From Dehalococcoidia bacterium (GTDB taxonomy: Bacteria > Chloroflexota > Dehalococcoidia > Lucifugimonadales > UBA3495): a DNA stretch of 64,000 nucleotides. Under the pieces are notes generated by a model, which was given only the letters and a program-made list of their open reading frames with translations, was not told where the DNA came from and searched no databases. The translations under genes and the position numbers were made by a program. Location of the stretch: the NCBI GenBank assembly GCA_022827095.1, contig JAJDTP010000021.1, forward strand, positions 384,771 through 448,770, written 5' to 3'. Shown here one piece after another: positions 34,504 to 43,131 of this stretch (position 1 is the stretch's first letter; each line of letters begins with the position of its first letter).

Positions 34504-34815
34504 ATGACCGAGCCGGCCACATGTCGCCTGCGGGTCAGGGTGCAACCAAATGCCACCCGCACCGAGATCGTGGGTTGGAGTGGCGGAGCGCTGAGGGTGC
34601 GAACCACTGCGCCTCCCGTTGACGGCAAAGCCAATCGGGCGGCGGTGGATGTGTTGGCCCGCTCCCTGGATATCCCGCGTACCGGCGTTAACGTCATCCG
34701 AGGCCATGGATCCAGGGATAAGGTTATGGAAATAGTTGGTATCGACGAACCGGAACTGCACCGCCGCCTGAAAATTCCGGTGGCACCCGATACGCCGGCG
34801 GCAACGGCCCGCTGA
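34504..34815 (+). CDS. DUF167 (YggU-like) protein
   Basis: A 103-residue YggU/DUF167 protein with the family pattern: LRVRVQPNATRTEIVGW at the start, then VDGKANRAAVDVLARSL and RGHGSRDKVMEI. The fold is known but not the function. A TTG at 34501 is an alternative start. The gene is followed 34 bp later by a phosphatase on the same strand, so the two may be co-transcribed, though DUF167 is usually found next to yggT or proC. Confidence 0.9.
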   Translation: MTEPATCRLRVRVQPNATRTEIVGWSGGALRVRTTAPPVDGKANRAAVDVLARSLDIPRTGVNVIRGHGSRDKVMEIVGIDEPELHRRLKIPVAPDTPAATAR

Positions 34816-34849
34816 GCGCGGAGCGGTTGGCCGGAACACGGAGCAACCC

Positions 34850-35329
34850 ATGCAAGACAATTTTCGGAACTTCAGCTGGATTTTGCCCGGCGCGCTGGCG
34901 GGAGCCATGGGGCCAATGGAACGCCGGCACCTGATCTACTTCGAGCTCAACGACATCACCGCGTTGGTGCGGATGGAAGAGCAGACAATCTCGGGTGAGC
35001 CGTGGGGCTTCGAGGAACTGTTCGAGCCGGTGCCGGATTTCGAAGCGCCTTCAGTGGAGCAGATTGACCGCATCGTAACTTTCACGGAGCAGCAAATCGA
35101 GACTTGGGAACGGCCCACGGTGGTAACCTGCGCCGCGGGGATTGGCCGGACGGGAACGATTCTAGCGTCATACCTTGTGAACACCGGATGGGAAGCGGAT
35201 GAGGCGATTGACTACATCCGGCAACTGCGCCCCGGCTCGATCCAGACGCCCTCCCAGGAAGAGGCGGTAAGGCAATACGCCGTGTTCGTCAAGGACCGGA
35301 ATGACAACATGCCCCGCCGGTTCCGCTGA
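34850..35329 (+). CDS. Dual-specificity/tyrosine protein phosphatase
   Basis: A 159-residue cysteine-based phosphatase. The P-loop VTCAAGIGRTG gives nucleophile Cys94 and Arg100, and Asp63 in VPDFEAPS is well placed as the general acid, matching archaeal and bacterial dual-specificity phosphatases. The His normally before the Cys is Thr here. The target could be phosphotyrosine proteins, polyphosphate-type substrates or RNA ends; this is not decided by the sequence. A strong hairpin terminator follows. Confidence 0.85.
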   Translation: MQDNFRNFSWILPGALAGAMGPMERRHLIYFELNDITALVRMEEQTISGEPWGFEELFEPVPDFEAPSVEQIDRIVTFTEQQIETWERPTVVTCAAGIGRTGTILASYLVNTGWEADEAIDYIRQLRPGSIQTPSQEEAVRQYAVFVKDRNDNMPRRFR

Positions 35330-35362
35330 TCAGCTGGTCGCCAACGCAATTGAGCTGGAAAA

Positions 35363-35391
35363 CGGGGTCCGAGTTTTGAACTCGGACCCCG
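35363..35391. terminator. Strong hairpin between convergent genes
   Basis: CGGGGTCCGAG (35363-35373) pairs perfectly with CTCGGACCCCG (35381-35391) around a 7-base loop. It lies between the phosphatase gene (plus) and the zinc-ribbon gene (minus), so it can end transcription from both sides; TGTTTA follows on the plus strand. Confidence 0.75.
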
Positions 35392-35417
35392 CAGTGTTTA
35401 ACTGAAGTGTCAGGGGA

Positions 35418-35657
35418 TCAGGCGACCAGCAATTCGTCGGAATTCGGCGCCGCAGGCCAGGCCCCAGGCGCGGTCTGCGTCATCGGAGCCGCATCCGCAG
35501 GGATTTCCCGGCTGCACTGCAGGCACTGGCGGTAATCGCCGTAAATGTCGCGGACCTGGCGTACGTCGCCGCCGCAATGGGGGCAGGAGCCCAGATCCAT
35601 GCGCCGGCGGCGTACGCCCTGAACAGAGCGGGCCCGATTCAGTGTGCTCTCCATCAT
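35418..35657 (-). CDS. Short zinc-ribbon protein 1
   Basis: A 79-residue basic protein with one putative zinc site of two CxxC knuckles: CPHCGG and CLQCSRE, spaced by about 17 residues (DVRQVRDIYGDYRQ). Flanks are low-complexity. It closely resembles the gene at 35832 in the ribbon, the short Arg/Lys-rich N-terminus and the position of VRDxYGxYxQC. Function unknown; nucleic-acid binding is plausible for such a ribbon but unproven. GGAG lies before the ATG pair at 35657/35654. Confidence 0.7.
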   Translation of the reverse strand: MMESTLNRARSVQGVRRRRMDLGSCPHCGGDVRQVRDIYGDYRQCLQCSREIPADAAPMTQTAPGAWPAAPNSDELLVA

Positions 35658-35761
35658 CTCATCTCCTTGACCCGACGGCGTGTGGCCGTCGCCGGTCGTG
35701 ACTGCGCGTACTCGGCTGACAGTGGTGTGATGTCGGTTGTCGCTACGGTCGAGATGCGGTG

Positions 35762-35800
35762 TTAAAAATATTGCGGCCTCGGAGCCAAGTCCGAGGCCGC
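35762..35800 (-). terminator. Intrinsic terminator after zinc-ribbon gene 2
   Basis: On the minus strand GCGGCCTCGGA pairs with its complement (35800-35773, loop of 6) and is followed by AATATTTTTAA. It lies 31 bp after the stop codon of the zinc-ribbon gene at 35832. Confidence 0.75.
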
Positions 35801-35831
35801 CGCCTACGGTTGCTTGTGCTCGGTATCTTGA

Positions 35832-36050
35832 TCAGGCCGTGACCTTCTCGCGATGGTGGGTCGGATTTGATGGCATGTCCACGGCGGCAATGGTTGTGGC
35901 CGGTACGGGGCTGGTAGCCACGCGTCGGATTTCGCGACCGCATTGGGCGCACTGGTGGTAGACTCCGAACGTGTCCCTCATGCGACAGACATCGCCGCCA
36001 CAGCGGGGACACGCTTTGAGCTTCAACGATTTGCGGGTTAGGGTCTGCAT
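35832..36050 (-). CDS. Short zinc-ribbon protein 2
   Basis: A 72-residue paralogue of the zinc-ribbon protein at 35418. CPRCGG and CAQCGRE form the putative zinc site; the linker DVCRMRDTFGVYHQ matches copy 1 closely. The N-terminus is Lys-rich (RKSLKLKA), the C-terminus low complexity with several Pro/Thr and HHREK. It is followed by its own terminator, so each copy seems to be a separate transcription unit. The function is unknown. Confidence 0.7.
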   Translation of the reverse strand: MQTLTRKSLKLKACPRCGGDVCRMRDTFGVYHQCAQCGREIRRVATSPVPATTIAAVDMPSNPTHHREKVTA

Positions 36051-36208
36051 TTCTCCATCCTGTTTGCGATTGTCGCCGTAGCGGGCGGGGGGGTTGTCAG
36101 TTTGCGATTTCAGTTTACCGCTACTGTATTACCGGAGTGTTACGGCAACCAGTCAAATCACGGCCGAATTAGAATATCAGGTTACGGTTTTCGTAACAAG
36201 GGGGTTTA

Positions 36209-36721
36209 ATGACCAATTTTGCGGATCCACTGCAGATTCCGGAAGAGTTCATGCAGGCCGTGTTCCGTCAGGCGCGAGAAGCCTTTCCTGCCGAGTGCTG
36301 CGGATGGCTCAGCGGGCCGGCAGGCGGTGCGTCGGTTAACGGAATACGCCCCGTGGACAACGACCAGGCATCAGGCAATCACCCCACCGCGGCGGAACGG
36401 ACGGCCGAGTCGGCCTACGTTTTCAGCACGGCGGACCTGCTGGAACTCAACAACAGCCTGGATACGGAGACCCCGGCGCGGATCATCTACCACTCTCATC
36501 CCAACGGCCAGGCCTACCTGTCGGAAACGGACCGGACCGTAGCCACCAGCCCCTGGGGGGACGGCCCGGCCTATCCGGTACAGCAACTGGTGGTTGGTAT
36601 CGACGGCGAGCGGGTGGTGGAAGCGGCGCTGTTCGACTGGTTCGATGATGACGGCTGGAGCATGTTTGGTATTCCGGGGGGGTTCGGGAAAATAGCCCAC
36701 TACAGCGGCGCCGACATTTAA
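36209..36721 (+). CDS. Stand-alone JAMM/MPN+ domain protein
   Basis: A 170-residue putative metalloprotease of the prokaryotic JAB family. Glu29 (FPAECCGWL), His95 and His97 (YHSHPNG), Ser105 and Asp108 (SETD) complete the zinc motif HxHx7SxxD. Such proteins cut isopeptide or C-terminal tails of ubiquitin-like sulfur carriers (ThiS/MoaD) or remove them from protein. None of the usual partner genes (E1-like, cysteine synthase, ThiS) is adjacent. GGGGG stands before the ATG. Confidence 0.88.
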   Translation: MTNFADPLQIPEEFMQAVFRQAREAFPAECCGWLSGPAGGASVNGIRPVDNDQASGNHPTAAERTAESAYVFSTADLLELNNSLDTETPARIIYHSHPNGQAYLSETDRTVATSPWGDGPAYPVQQLVVGIDGERVVEAALFDWFDDDGWSMFGIPGGFGKIAHYSGADI

Positions 36722-36731
36722 GGCGTGTCTA

Positions 36732-36764
36732 TCCTGGATTCCCGCTTTCGCGGGAATGACGGGA
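36732..36764. repeat. GGGAATC-type palindromic repeat
   Basis: The hairpin TTCCCGC-TTTC-GCGGGAA (36739-36756) with flanks CCTGGA and TGACGGGA matches the common interspersed repeat of many bacteria. It lies between the convergent JAMM and Na/Ca exchanger genes. A related copy is at 39136. Confidence 0.75.
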
Positions 36765-36784
36765 TAATTTGACGGCTCGGAAAT

Positions 36785-37801
36785 CTAGTGCGAGGGCGCT
36801 CCCAGGAACGCCACCCAAACAGATCCCGCGACGGTGACCAACAGCATCAGGGATAACCCGCTCAGTATTAGCGGTTGAGGCAGGCGGTAGCGGCCCCAGA
36901 GCAGCAATCCTCCCCAGACGATCAGCCCCATGGCGATTATCCCGGCGATGTAATGCTCGGTCCCCGCGCTGTTGACCACGACGCCTTTGCGATAGAAGAA
37001 ATCAGCGTAGGCCAGGATGGTTATATTGAATACGCAACTGCCGTACACCCCGGCAAACCCGAGATCAGCCGCACCCAGGCGCGCCGCCGCGAACGTCGCT
37101 GAGATTTCCGGCATACTGGTGACCAGGGCCACCGCCAAAATGCCCAGGACACCTGAGGATACTCCCGTGATGTGAGCGATCCGGTCCACGCTCTGGGCCA
37201 ACAGCACGCCGGAAATGATGACCCCTATGGATACCAGGATGAACATTATCCAGGCGCGGCGCAGCGTGATTCCGGCGTCTTCTTCCCTTTCTTCTCCGTC
37301 AGTGGAGGGTCGGCGGTTATACACGAGCCACATCCCGACCAGATATACGGCGATGACGATGATGGAAGAGATGCCAACCTGCCACACACTCACTCCGCTC
37401 TTGAAGAGCGCAAAAAGAACCGCCATACCGGTGAGCAGGGCCGCCAGGACGATGAGATAGCCCTGTTCCGGAGCGACGCGCTGCACGAACCGCTTGCCCC
37501 CAAAAAGCAACGCGACGACCGCCAGGATCAGCATGTTGAACATGTTGGACCCGAGCACGTCCCCCAGGGCCAACTGCGGGTTGTCGATGCGGACAGCGGT
37601 GATGTTGTTGGACACCTCCGGCAGTGAAGTCGCCAGCGCGACCAGGATGCTGCCGACGAACATCCGGCCCAAACCCGTGAGCGAGGCAAGGGCGTCGCCA
37701 TACTTGGCGAGATAGGTCCCCAGGAACACCACCGAGACCGCACTGGCCAGAAAAATAACAATGGCGACGGCAAGGCCGACGCCGGAAAGAACGTTCAGCA
37801 C
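36785..37801 (-). CDS. Sodium/calcium exchanger family protein
   Basis: A 338-residue integral membrane antiporter with about ten helices and the two inverted alpha repeats of the CaCA family: GSILVALATSLPEVSNNI in the first half and ALVTSMPEISATFAAARLGAADLGF in the second. Both repeats keep the ion-binding Glu after the Pro. Members exchange Ca2+ (sometimes with K+) for Na+ or H+. The cytosolic middle linker is short and charged (DGEEREEDAG). Downstream of leuB by 16 bp, on the same strand. Confidence 0.93.
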   Translation of the reverse strand: MLNVLSGVGLAVAIVIFLASAVSVVFLGTYLAKYGDALASLTGLGRMFVGSILVALATSLPEVSNNITAVRIDNPQLALGDVLGSNMFNMLILAVVALLFGGKRFVQRVAPEQGYLIVLAALLTGMAVLFALFKSGVSVWQVGISSIIVIAVYLVGMWLVYNRRPSTDGEEREEDAGITLRRAWIMFILVSIGVIISGVLLAQSVDRIAHITGVSSGVLGILAVALVTSMPEISATFAAARLGAADLGFAGVYGSCVFNITILAYADFFYRKGVVVNSAGTEHYIAGIIAMGLIVWGGLLLWGRYRLPQPLILSGLSLMLLVTVAGSVWVAFLGAPSH

Positions 37802-37817
37802 GCGGGTTCGGTCCGCC

Positions 37818-38909
37818 CTAGCCGATAGCGTTGGCGATGAGGTCGCCCATTTGCGTGGTAGCCGTTGCAGTATCCCCGGCGGTGGCGATGTCAGCGGTGC
37901 GGTAGCCCTGCTCCAGGACGCTCTGGACCGCGCGCTCGATGGCGGCCGCTTCTTCGGTAAGGCCGAGGGAGTAGCGCAGCATCATGGCCGCGCTGAGGAT
38001 GGAGCCGCAGGGGTTGGCGATGCCCTGTCCGGCAATGTCCGGAGCAGTACCGTGGATTGGCTCGTAGAACCCTGGAGTTCGGGCGCCGTCCTGGGGCACG
38101 CCGGAAAGGCTGGCCGAGGGCAGAAGGCCCATGGACGCGGCGAGGATGGCCGCTTCGTCGGTGAGGATGTCGCCGAAGGTGTTCTCGGCAACGATCACGT
38201 CGTAGGAAGCTGGACGCAGGACGATCTGCATGGCGCAGGCGTCAACCAGGGCGTGCTCCAGTTCAACGTCGGGATATTCGTCGGCGAGGCGAGTGGCGGT
38301 AGCGCGCCAGAGCCTGGAGGTTTCGAGCACGTTGGCCTTGTCCACGGAGGTCAGCTTGCCGCGCCGACCGCGAGCCAGCTCGAACCCAACCCGAAGCACG
38401 CGCTCGATTTCCGATTCGGAGTAGCGCATGGTATCGACGCCGACGACACCCTGGGGGGTTTCGGTGCGGCCCTTGGGCTGGGCGTAATACAGGCCGCCGG
38501 TGAGTTCGCGCACCACCACCATGTCAACACCTTCCAGCACGTGAGGCTTCAACACGCTGGAGTCGGTGAGCTGGGGATAGACCTTGACCGGGCGGATGTT
38601 GGCGAAAACGTTGAGGTGCGCCCGCAGCGCGAGCAGTCCGTCCTCGGGTCGCGTGGGAGCGGAAGGATCGTCCCATTTGGGACCGCCCACCGCGCCGAAC
38701 AGCACGGCGTCTGCCGAGGTAGCGAGATCGCGCACGCCGTCGGTCAGCGGCGTGCCGTGTTTGTCGATGGATATGCCGCCGACGTCCCCGTATTCGAGGA
38801 CGAAATTGTGCCCGAAGGCGCGACCCACGGCCTCCATGGCCTTGACACCTTCGGCGGTAACCTCGGGTCCAATGCCGTCGCCGGCCAACACGGCTATGTT
38901 GAAATCCAT
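37818..38909 (-). CDS. leuB: 3-isopropylmalate dehydrogenase
   Basis: A 363-residue beta-decarboxylating dehydrogenase of leucine synthesis. Expected elements are [13 protein letters not shown] at the start, [33 protein letters not shown] with the catalytic Lys, [14 protein letters not shown] (metal Asp), and [17 protein letters not shown]. The length is typical. No other leu genes are nearby, so the pathway is scattered here. Start ATG 38909 follows an AAAATGG-rich context; no clear SD. Confidence 0.96.
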   Translation of the reverse strand: MDFNIAVLAGDGIGPEVTAEGVKAMEAVGRAFGHNFVLEYGDVGGISIDKHGTPLTDGVRDLATSADAVLFGAVGGPKWDDPSAPTRPEDGLLALRAHLNVFANIRPVKVYPQLTDSSVLKPHVLEGVDMVVVRELTGGLYYAQPKGRTETPQGVVGVDTMRYSESEIERVLRVGFELARGRRGKLTSVDKANVLETSRLWRATATRLADEYPDVELEHALVDACAMQIVLRPASYDVIVAENTFGDILTDEAAILAASMGLLPSASLSGVPQDGARTPGFYEPIHGTAPDIAGQGIANPCGSILSAAMMLRYSLGLTEEAAAIERAVQSVLEQGYRTADIATAGDTATATTQMGDLIANAIG

Positions 38910-39018
38910 TTTGCCAACGGCTCCGATTGGTAGTGCGTCCCCATTGCCCGGCGTCGAATCGGGCCAAACATGGGGCGGCGGGTAGTATAGCCTATGGTCG
39001 GTGGGGCATCAAACACGA

Positions 39019-39212
39019 TAGCACCGACGCCAGGGCAATCGCATTTCAACTGCTACTACCCGTCACTCCTGCGAAAGCAGGAGACCAGGAACCGAGAAGT
39101 AATCGTATTCTGGACGAAACTACCGAATTGCGACCTCCTGGATTCCCGCTTTCGCGGGAATGACGCATAGGTGTGATCTCAAATGCGACTGCCCTGGCAC
39201 CGACGTCGTCAC
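39019..39212. repeat. Long inverted repeat with GGGAATC units (MITE-like), in a gene-free gap
   Basis: The gene-free stretch 38910-39418 holds a nearly symmetric element. A left arm from about 39026 (GCCAGGGCAATCGCATTT, then CCTGCGAAAGCAGGAGACC) is repeated inverted in the right arm 39136-39206 (CTGGATTCCCGCTTTCGCGGGA, then AAATGCGACTGCCCTGGC). The arms are roughly 65-70 bp and imperfect, the centre about 45 bp. No gene, RNA or transposase is evident in this stretch; only a promoter for the DUF1501 gene is seen at its end. Confidence 0.65.
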
Positions 39213-39325
39213 GAAACGCGGCGATCCACGGGTTGCTCAAACCACACGGAGGCGGGGACCATCATCAGAGGCTGCTTATCGTATTCACCGAGCGCTGTTT
39301 GTGCGCTCCGGCGGTGGGTTCCACG

Positions 39326-39354
39326 TTGACACGCCGGGGTGCACACTTTAAACT
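39326..39354 (+). promoter_or_regulatory. Sigma70-type promoter before DUF1501 operon
   Basis: TTGACA (39326-39331) and TAAACT (39349-39354) are separated by 17 bases, a full and a 4/6 match. Transcription would begin near 39361, about 58 bases before the DUF1501 start codon. Confidence 0.5.
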
Positions 39355-39418
39355 GCCAACATCAGCTAAGCCTGCGCTGGCGCTTTGCGTTGCGCCCGGA
39401 TAAGGAGGCCCATCCGCG

Positions 39419-40549
39419 ATGACCACCACCAATAATGACCGGTCTCTGGTCGTAGTCCAGTTGACCGGGGCCAACGATCCGCTCAATACCGTGATCCCCT
39501 ATGCTGACGGGCATTACTATGATTTCCGGCCCAACGTTGGCATTCCCACCGACCAGGTGATACCGCTGGACGGACAGCTTGGTCTCAACCCCAACATGGC
39601 TCCAATCAAGGCCCTGTGGGACGAGGGCAAGGTCGCCATCGTCAACGGCATCGGATACCCGAACCCGACGCGTTCCCACTTCCGCAGCATGGACATCTGG
39701 CACACCTGCGAGCCGGAAAAGATCGCCACCGAGGGGTGGCTGGGCCGCGTCATCCGCGACCTCGACCCCTCCGGGCAGAACGTGATCACCGGCGTGAACT
39801 TTGGCCGCGGCCTGCCGCGTTCCATGGGCGCCTCCGGCGTTCCGGTTGCCTCTGTCGGCAACCTGGAGACCTACGGCCTGTTCCCCGACGTGGAGGAAGA
39901 GCGCATCCGCGGCCTGTGCCTGGACGCCTTTGGCAAGATGTACGGCGGGTCCATCCAGGACGCCGTGATGGACTACCTGGGGCAGACCGGGCGGGACGCG
40001 CTGAAGGGCGCGGACATCCTGCGCACCGCTCCCGAGCAGTATTCCTCCTCCGTGGAGTATGCGGACAATCCCATCGCGCAATCCCTCAAGAACGTGGCGC
40101 AAGTGATGACCGCTGATCTGGGCACCCGCATCTACTACACCCAGCACGGCAGCTTTGACACCCACGGCGACGAGATCAAAGTTCACGGCGGGCTGTGGAC
40201 CCAGGTTTCCGGCGCTATCAGCGACTTCCTGGCCGACCTGGACGAGCACGGCCGCGGCGACGACGCCATCGTGCTGGTTTGGACCGAGTTCGGGCGCCGC
40301 ATCCGCGACAACGGCACCGGCACCGACCACGGCTCCGGCGGAACCGCCTTCATCATCGGCAATCAGGTCAACGGCGGCTTCTACGGGCAGTACCCGTCGC
40401 TGGCCGAGCGCGACCAACTGGACGGCGACCTGCACTGGAACAACGACTTCCGCTCGACCTACTCGACCATTGCTGACAAGTGGCTGGGCCTGGACCCGGT
40501 TAACATCGTCAACGGCCAGTTCGAGCAGTGGGATTTCATCGGCAACTAG
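39419..40549 (+). CDS. DUF1501 (alkaline-phosphatase-fold) protein without export signal
   Basis: A 376-residue DUF1501 protein, related to the sulfatase/phosphatase fold. Recognisable parts are LTGANDPLNTVIPYAD, GIGYPNPTRSHFRSMDIWHT, YYTQHGSFDTHGDEIKVHGGLW and VWTEFGRRIRDNGTGTDHGSGG. Most family members start with a twin-arginine signal; this one begins directly at the domain (TTTNNDRSLVVVQLTG), so it may be cytoplasmic. AAGGAGG precedes the ATG. It is paired with the DUF1800 gene 48 bp downstream, as in many genomes; the joint role is unknown. Confidence 0.9.
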   Translation: MTTTNNDRSLVVVQLTGANDPLNTVIPYADGHYYDFRPNVGIPTDQVIPLDGQLGLNPNMAPIKALWDEGKVAIVNGIGYPNPTRSHFRSMDIWHTCEPEKIATEGWLGRVIRDLDPSGQNVITGVNFGRGLPRSMGASGVPVASVGNLETYGLFPDVEEERIRGLCLDAFGKMYGGSIQDAVMDYLGQTGRDALKGADILRTAPEQYSSSVEYADNPIAQSLKNVAQVMTADLGTRIYYTQHGSFDTHGDEIKVHGGLWTQVSGAISDFLADLDEHGRGDDAIVLVWTEFGRRIRDNGTGTDHGSGGTAFIIGNQVNGGFYGQYPSLAERDQLDGDLHWNNDFRSTYSTIADKWLGLDPVNIVNGQFEQWDFIGN

Positions 40550-40597
40550 CCCGACCGGTCATTCCCATCATTTGACAGAGAACTTGCGGAGGCAATT

Positions 40598-42013
40598 ATG
40601 AGCAATGCCGATATTGCCCTGATGGCTCACCTGATGCGTAGGGCCGGTTTCGGGGCAACCCGCGATGAGCTGGAGCAGCTGGTCGAGCAGGGTTACGAAA
40701 ACGTGGTTGAAGACCTGATCAATCCCGGCGACCCCGGGGTGATGCCGGACGACGTGATCCGAAGGTACCACTCGGAAATGGCCGAGATGCGGGAACTGAA
40801 CAGCGCCGGCGCGTACTGGATGTACCGGATGGTCACGACCCGTAACCAGTTGGAAGAGAAGCTGGCCCTGTTCTGGCACGGCCTCTTCGCCACCGGCTAC
40901 TCCAAGCTGAACCAGGCCAGCGCCCTGGTCAACCAGATCAACACTTTCCGCCGTCACTCCCTGGGTTCCTACAAGACGATGCTGGTGGAACTGTCCAAGG
41001 ACCCGGCCATGATCATCTGGCTGGACAACCACGACAACCATCGCGACAACATCAACGAGAACTACGGGCGGGAGTTGCTGGAGCTCTTCTCAATGGGCGT
41101 GGGCAACTACACCGAGGACGATATCAAGGAGTGCGCGCGGGCTTTCACCGGATGGACGCTGGGCAACGCCGAGTACATGTCCACCCGGGCCAGCCGCGAC
41201 TCCATCTGGCCGTACAGCCGCATCAACTGGCACTTCAACTACCGAGACTACGACCACGACGACGGCGAAAAGACTTTCCTGGGGCACACCGGAAACTTCA
41301 ACGGCGAGGACATCGTCGAGATCATCGTGCAGCAGGAAGCCACGGCGCGGTTCATCTGCACCCGCCTGTTCCAGTTCTTCGCCGCGGATGAGGTGGACGA
41401 AGCCGGTGAAGCGGTCATCAACGACATGATGGCCTCCTACTTCGAATCGGGATACGAGATCCGCTCCATCATGCGAACCATGTTCAATTCCGACTACTTT
41501 AAGTCGGAAGACGCCCGGTTCGCTCGGGTCAAGGGCCCGGTGGAACTGGTTGTGGGCGCGGTCCGCATGGCCGGCACCTACCAGGAGCCGACTTTCGGCG
41601 CCGACCAGCTGGCGCGCCAGACCATGTACATGGGTCAGGGCATCTTCCAGCCGCCCAGCGTGGAAGGCTGGCACGAAGGCGCCGAGTGGATCGACAGCGG
41701 CGCGCTGGTGGAACGGGTCAACTTCGTAGGTAAGGAGTTGGGCGACCCGGGCAACCCGGGCGTCAAGGCGATCATCGACCGCATGGCCCGGCAGGGTCAG
41801 GCAGTGCTGTCCCCCGAGGAACAGGTTGCCGCCTGCGCGGACCTGATCGGGCCGCTGGAACTCTCGGAAGCAACCACCACGTCCATTCGCGAGTTCGCCA
41901 ACGAGCAGGGTCCCGCCGACCTTCGGGAAGGCACCCGCACCGAGGCCGACGAGCAGCGCATCGCGAACCTGCTGCGGCTGCTTACGGCCACGCGGGAATA
42001 CCAGCTCGCTTAG
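40598..42013 (+). CDS. DUF1800 protein
   Basis: A 471-residue DUF1800 protein. Diagnostic stretches are HLMRRAGFGATRDELE, ALFWHGLFATGYSKL, GRELLELFSMGVGNYTEDDIKECARAFTGW, and PPSVEGWHEGAEWIDSGAL near the C-terminus. The family is of unknown function and almost always encoded next to DUF1501. No signal peptide is seen. RBS GGAGG lies 8 bases before the ATG at 40598. The gene is followed by the palindrome at 42044 and then an NHL-repeat gene. Confidence 0.92.
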   Translation: MSNADIALMAHLMRRAGFGATRDELEQLVEQGYENVVEDLINPGDPGVMPDDVIRRYHSEMAEMRELNSAGAYWMYRMVTTRNQLEEKLALFWHGLFATGYSKLNQASALVNQINTFRRHSLGSYKTMLVELSKDPAMIIWLDNHDNHRDNINENYGRELLELFSMGVGNYTEDDIKECARAFTGWTLGNAEYMSTRASRDSIWPYSRINWHFNYRDYDHDDGEKTFLGHTGNFNGEDIVEIIVQQEATARFICTRLFQFFAADEVDEAGEAVINDMMASYFESGYEIRSIMRTMFNSDYFKSEDARFARVKGPVELVVGAVRMAGTYQEPTFGADQLARQTMYMGQGIFQPPSVEGWHEGAEWIDSGALVERVNFVGKELGDPGNPGVKAIIDRMARQGQAVLSPEEQVAACADLIGPLELSEATTTSIREFANEQGPADLREGTRTEADEQRIANLLRLLTATREYQLA

Positions 42014-42043
42014 GGCCGCAAACAACGCTAGACGGACGATTGC

Positions 42044-42067
42044 AGGGGCGAATGATCATTCGCCCCT
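42044..42067. repeat. Perfect 24-bp palindrome, AGGGGCGAATGA arm
   Basis: The AGGGGCGAATGA arm (42044-42055) is followed directly by its complement. It stands between the DUF1800 gene and the NHL-repeat gene on the same strand, 23 bp before the latter start, and may terminate or attenuate the transcript. It is the same sequence as at 15879 with one extra pair. Confidence 0.8.
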
Positions 42068-42089
42068 ATGCAAAACAGGAGAGGCTGCA

Positions 42090-43124
42090 ATGACTACCGC
42101 GACTGCTGTCAGCGCGGGCCCGGTGGAATACGTCAAAACCATCGGTGTCACGACCAACCAGAGCGGTCGAGGGTTCATCAACCCGTACGACTGCGCCTTC
42201 ACCAACGACGGACGCATCCTGGTGCTCAATCATGCTGACGCGGCCCGACAGGCGTTGATCCGCATTGGCGTCCTGAACTGGGATGAGGATTACCTGGGCG
42301 AGTTCAGCAAGGGCACCGGGCGCGGGGAAGGGCAGTGGACGCTGCCCATCGGCATGACGATCAGCGCCGACCAGCGCATCCACGTGACCGACGAGCATCT
42401 GCATCGCGTCACTGTGTTCGACACAGACGGCGAATTCGTAAGGATGTGGGGAGAAAAAGGCGAAGGAGCCGGGCAGTTGAACGGCCCCGCCGGCATCGCC
42501 GTGGCTGCTGACGGAACGGTGTACGTCGCTGAACAGTACAACAACCGGGTGCAGGTGTTCACCGCCGAAGGCGAGTCGGTATCCACCTGGGGCGAATACG
42601 GAGACGGAGCGGGCCAGTTCAACATGCCCTGGGGATTGACCCTGGACGGAGCTGGCGACGTTTACGTTGCGGACTGGCGCAACGATCGGGTCCAGAAGTT
42701 CACCGGGACCGGGCAGCACCTGGCCACCTACGGGTCCTCCGGCGCTGGGGACGGAGAGTTCAGCCGGCCTTCGGCGGTTGCCGTGGACTCCGATGGTTAC
42801 ATCTACGTGGCCGATTGGGGCAACGAACGGATTCAGCTGTTGGATCCGGACGGGAACTTCGTTCAATTGTTGCGGGGCCAGGCTACGCTCTCCAAGTGGG
42901 CGCAGGACTTCATGTCCGTGAACCCCGACGAATACAACACGCGTCAGATAGCCAACCTGGTGCCGGATCTGCCGGACCACCTGGACACGCCATATCTGAT
43001 TTCGGCGCAAACGGAACCCTACTTCTGGGGCCCAGTGTCGCTAAGGCTCGACCACGAAGAAAGGTTGTTCGTCGTGGAAGCCAACCGGCACCGCATCCAG
43101 GTGTACCAGCGCCGGAAGGACTGA
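42090..43124 (+). CDS. NHL-repeat beta-propeller protein
   Basis: A 344-residue NHL-repeat protein, predicted to be a six-bladed propeller. Repeats of the form GxFxxPxGIAVAADGTVYVAExxNNRVQVF are clear, for example VAADGTVYVAEQYNNRVQVF, LDGAGDVYVADWRNDRVQKF and VDSDGYIYVADWGNERIQLL. Each repeat carries a Gly-Gln-Phe edge (GAGQLNGPAG). No signal peptide or lipobox is present. Such propellers bind partners or small molecules; here it sits between DUF1800 and the glycolate-oxidase genes, suggesting a functional link that is not proven. AGGAG lies 9 bases before the ATG. Confidence 0.92.
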   Translation: MTTATAVSAGPVEYVKTIGVTTNQSGRGFINPYDCAFTNDGRILVLNHADAARQALIRIGVLNWDEDYLGEFSKGTGRGEGQWTLPIGMTISADQRIHVTDEHLHRVTVFDTDGEFVRMWGEKGEGAGQLNGPAGIAVAADGTVYVAEQYNNRVQVFTAEGESVSTWGEYGDGAGQFNMPWGLTLDGAGDVYVADWRNDRVQKFTGTGQHLATYGSSGAGDGEFSRPSAVAVDSDGYIYVADWGNERIQLLDPDGNFVQLLRGQATLSKWAQDFMSVNPDEYNTRQIANLVPDLPDHLDTPYLISAQTEPYFWGPVSLRLDHEERLFVVEANRHRIQVYQRRKD

Positions 43125-43131
43125 CCTGACT

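Noticed and set aside
39173-39403. Small open frames in the gap before DUF1501
   Set aside because: They run through the inverted repeat, lack RBS and conserved sequence, and are treated as spurious.
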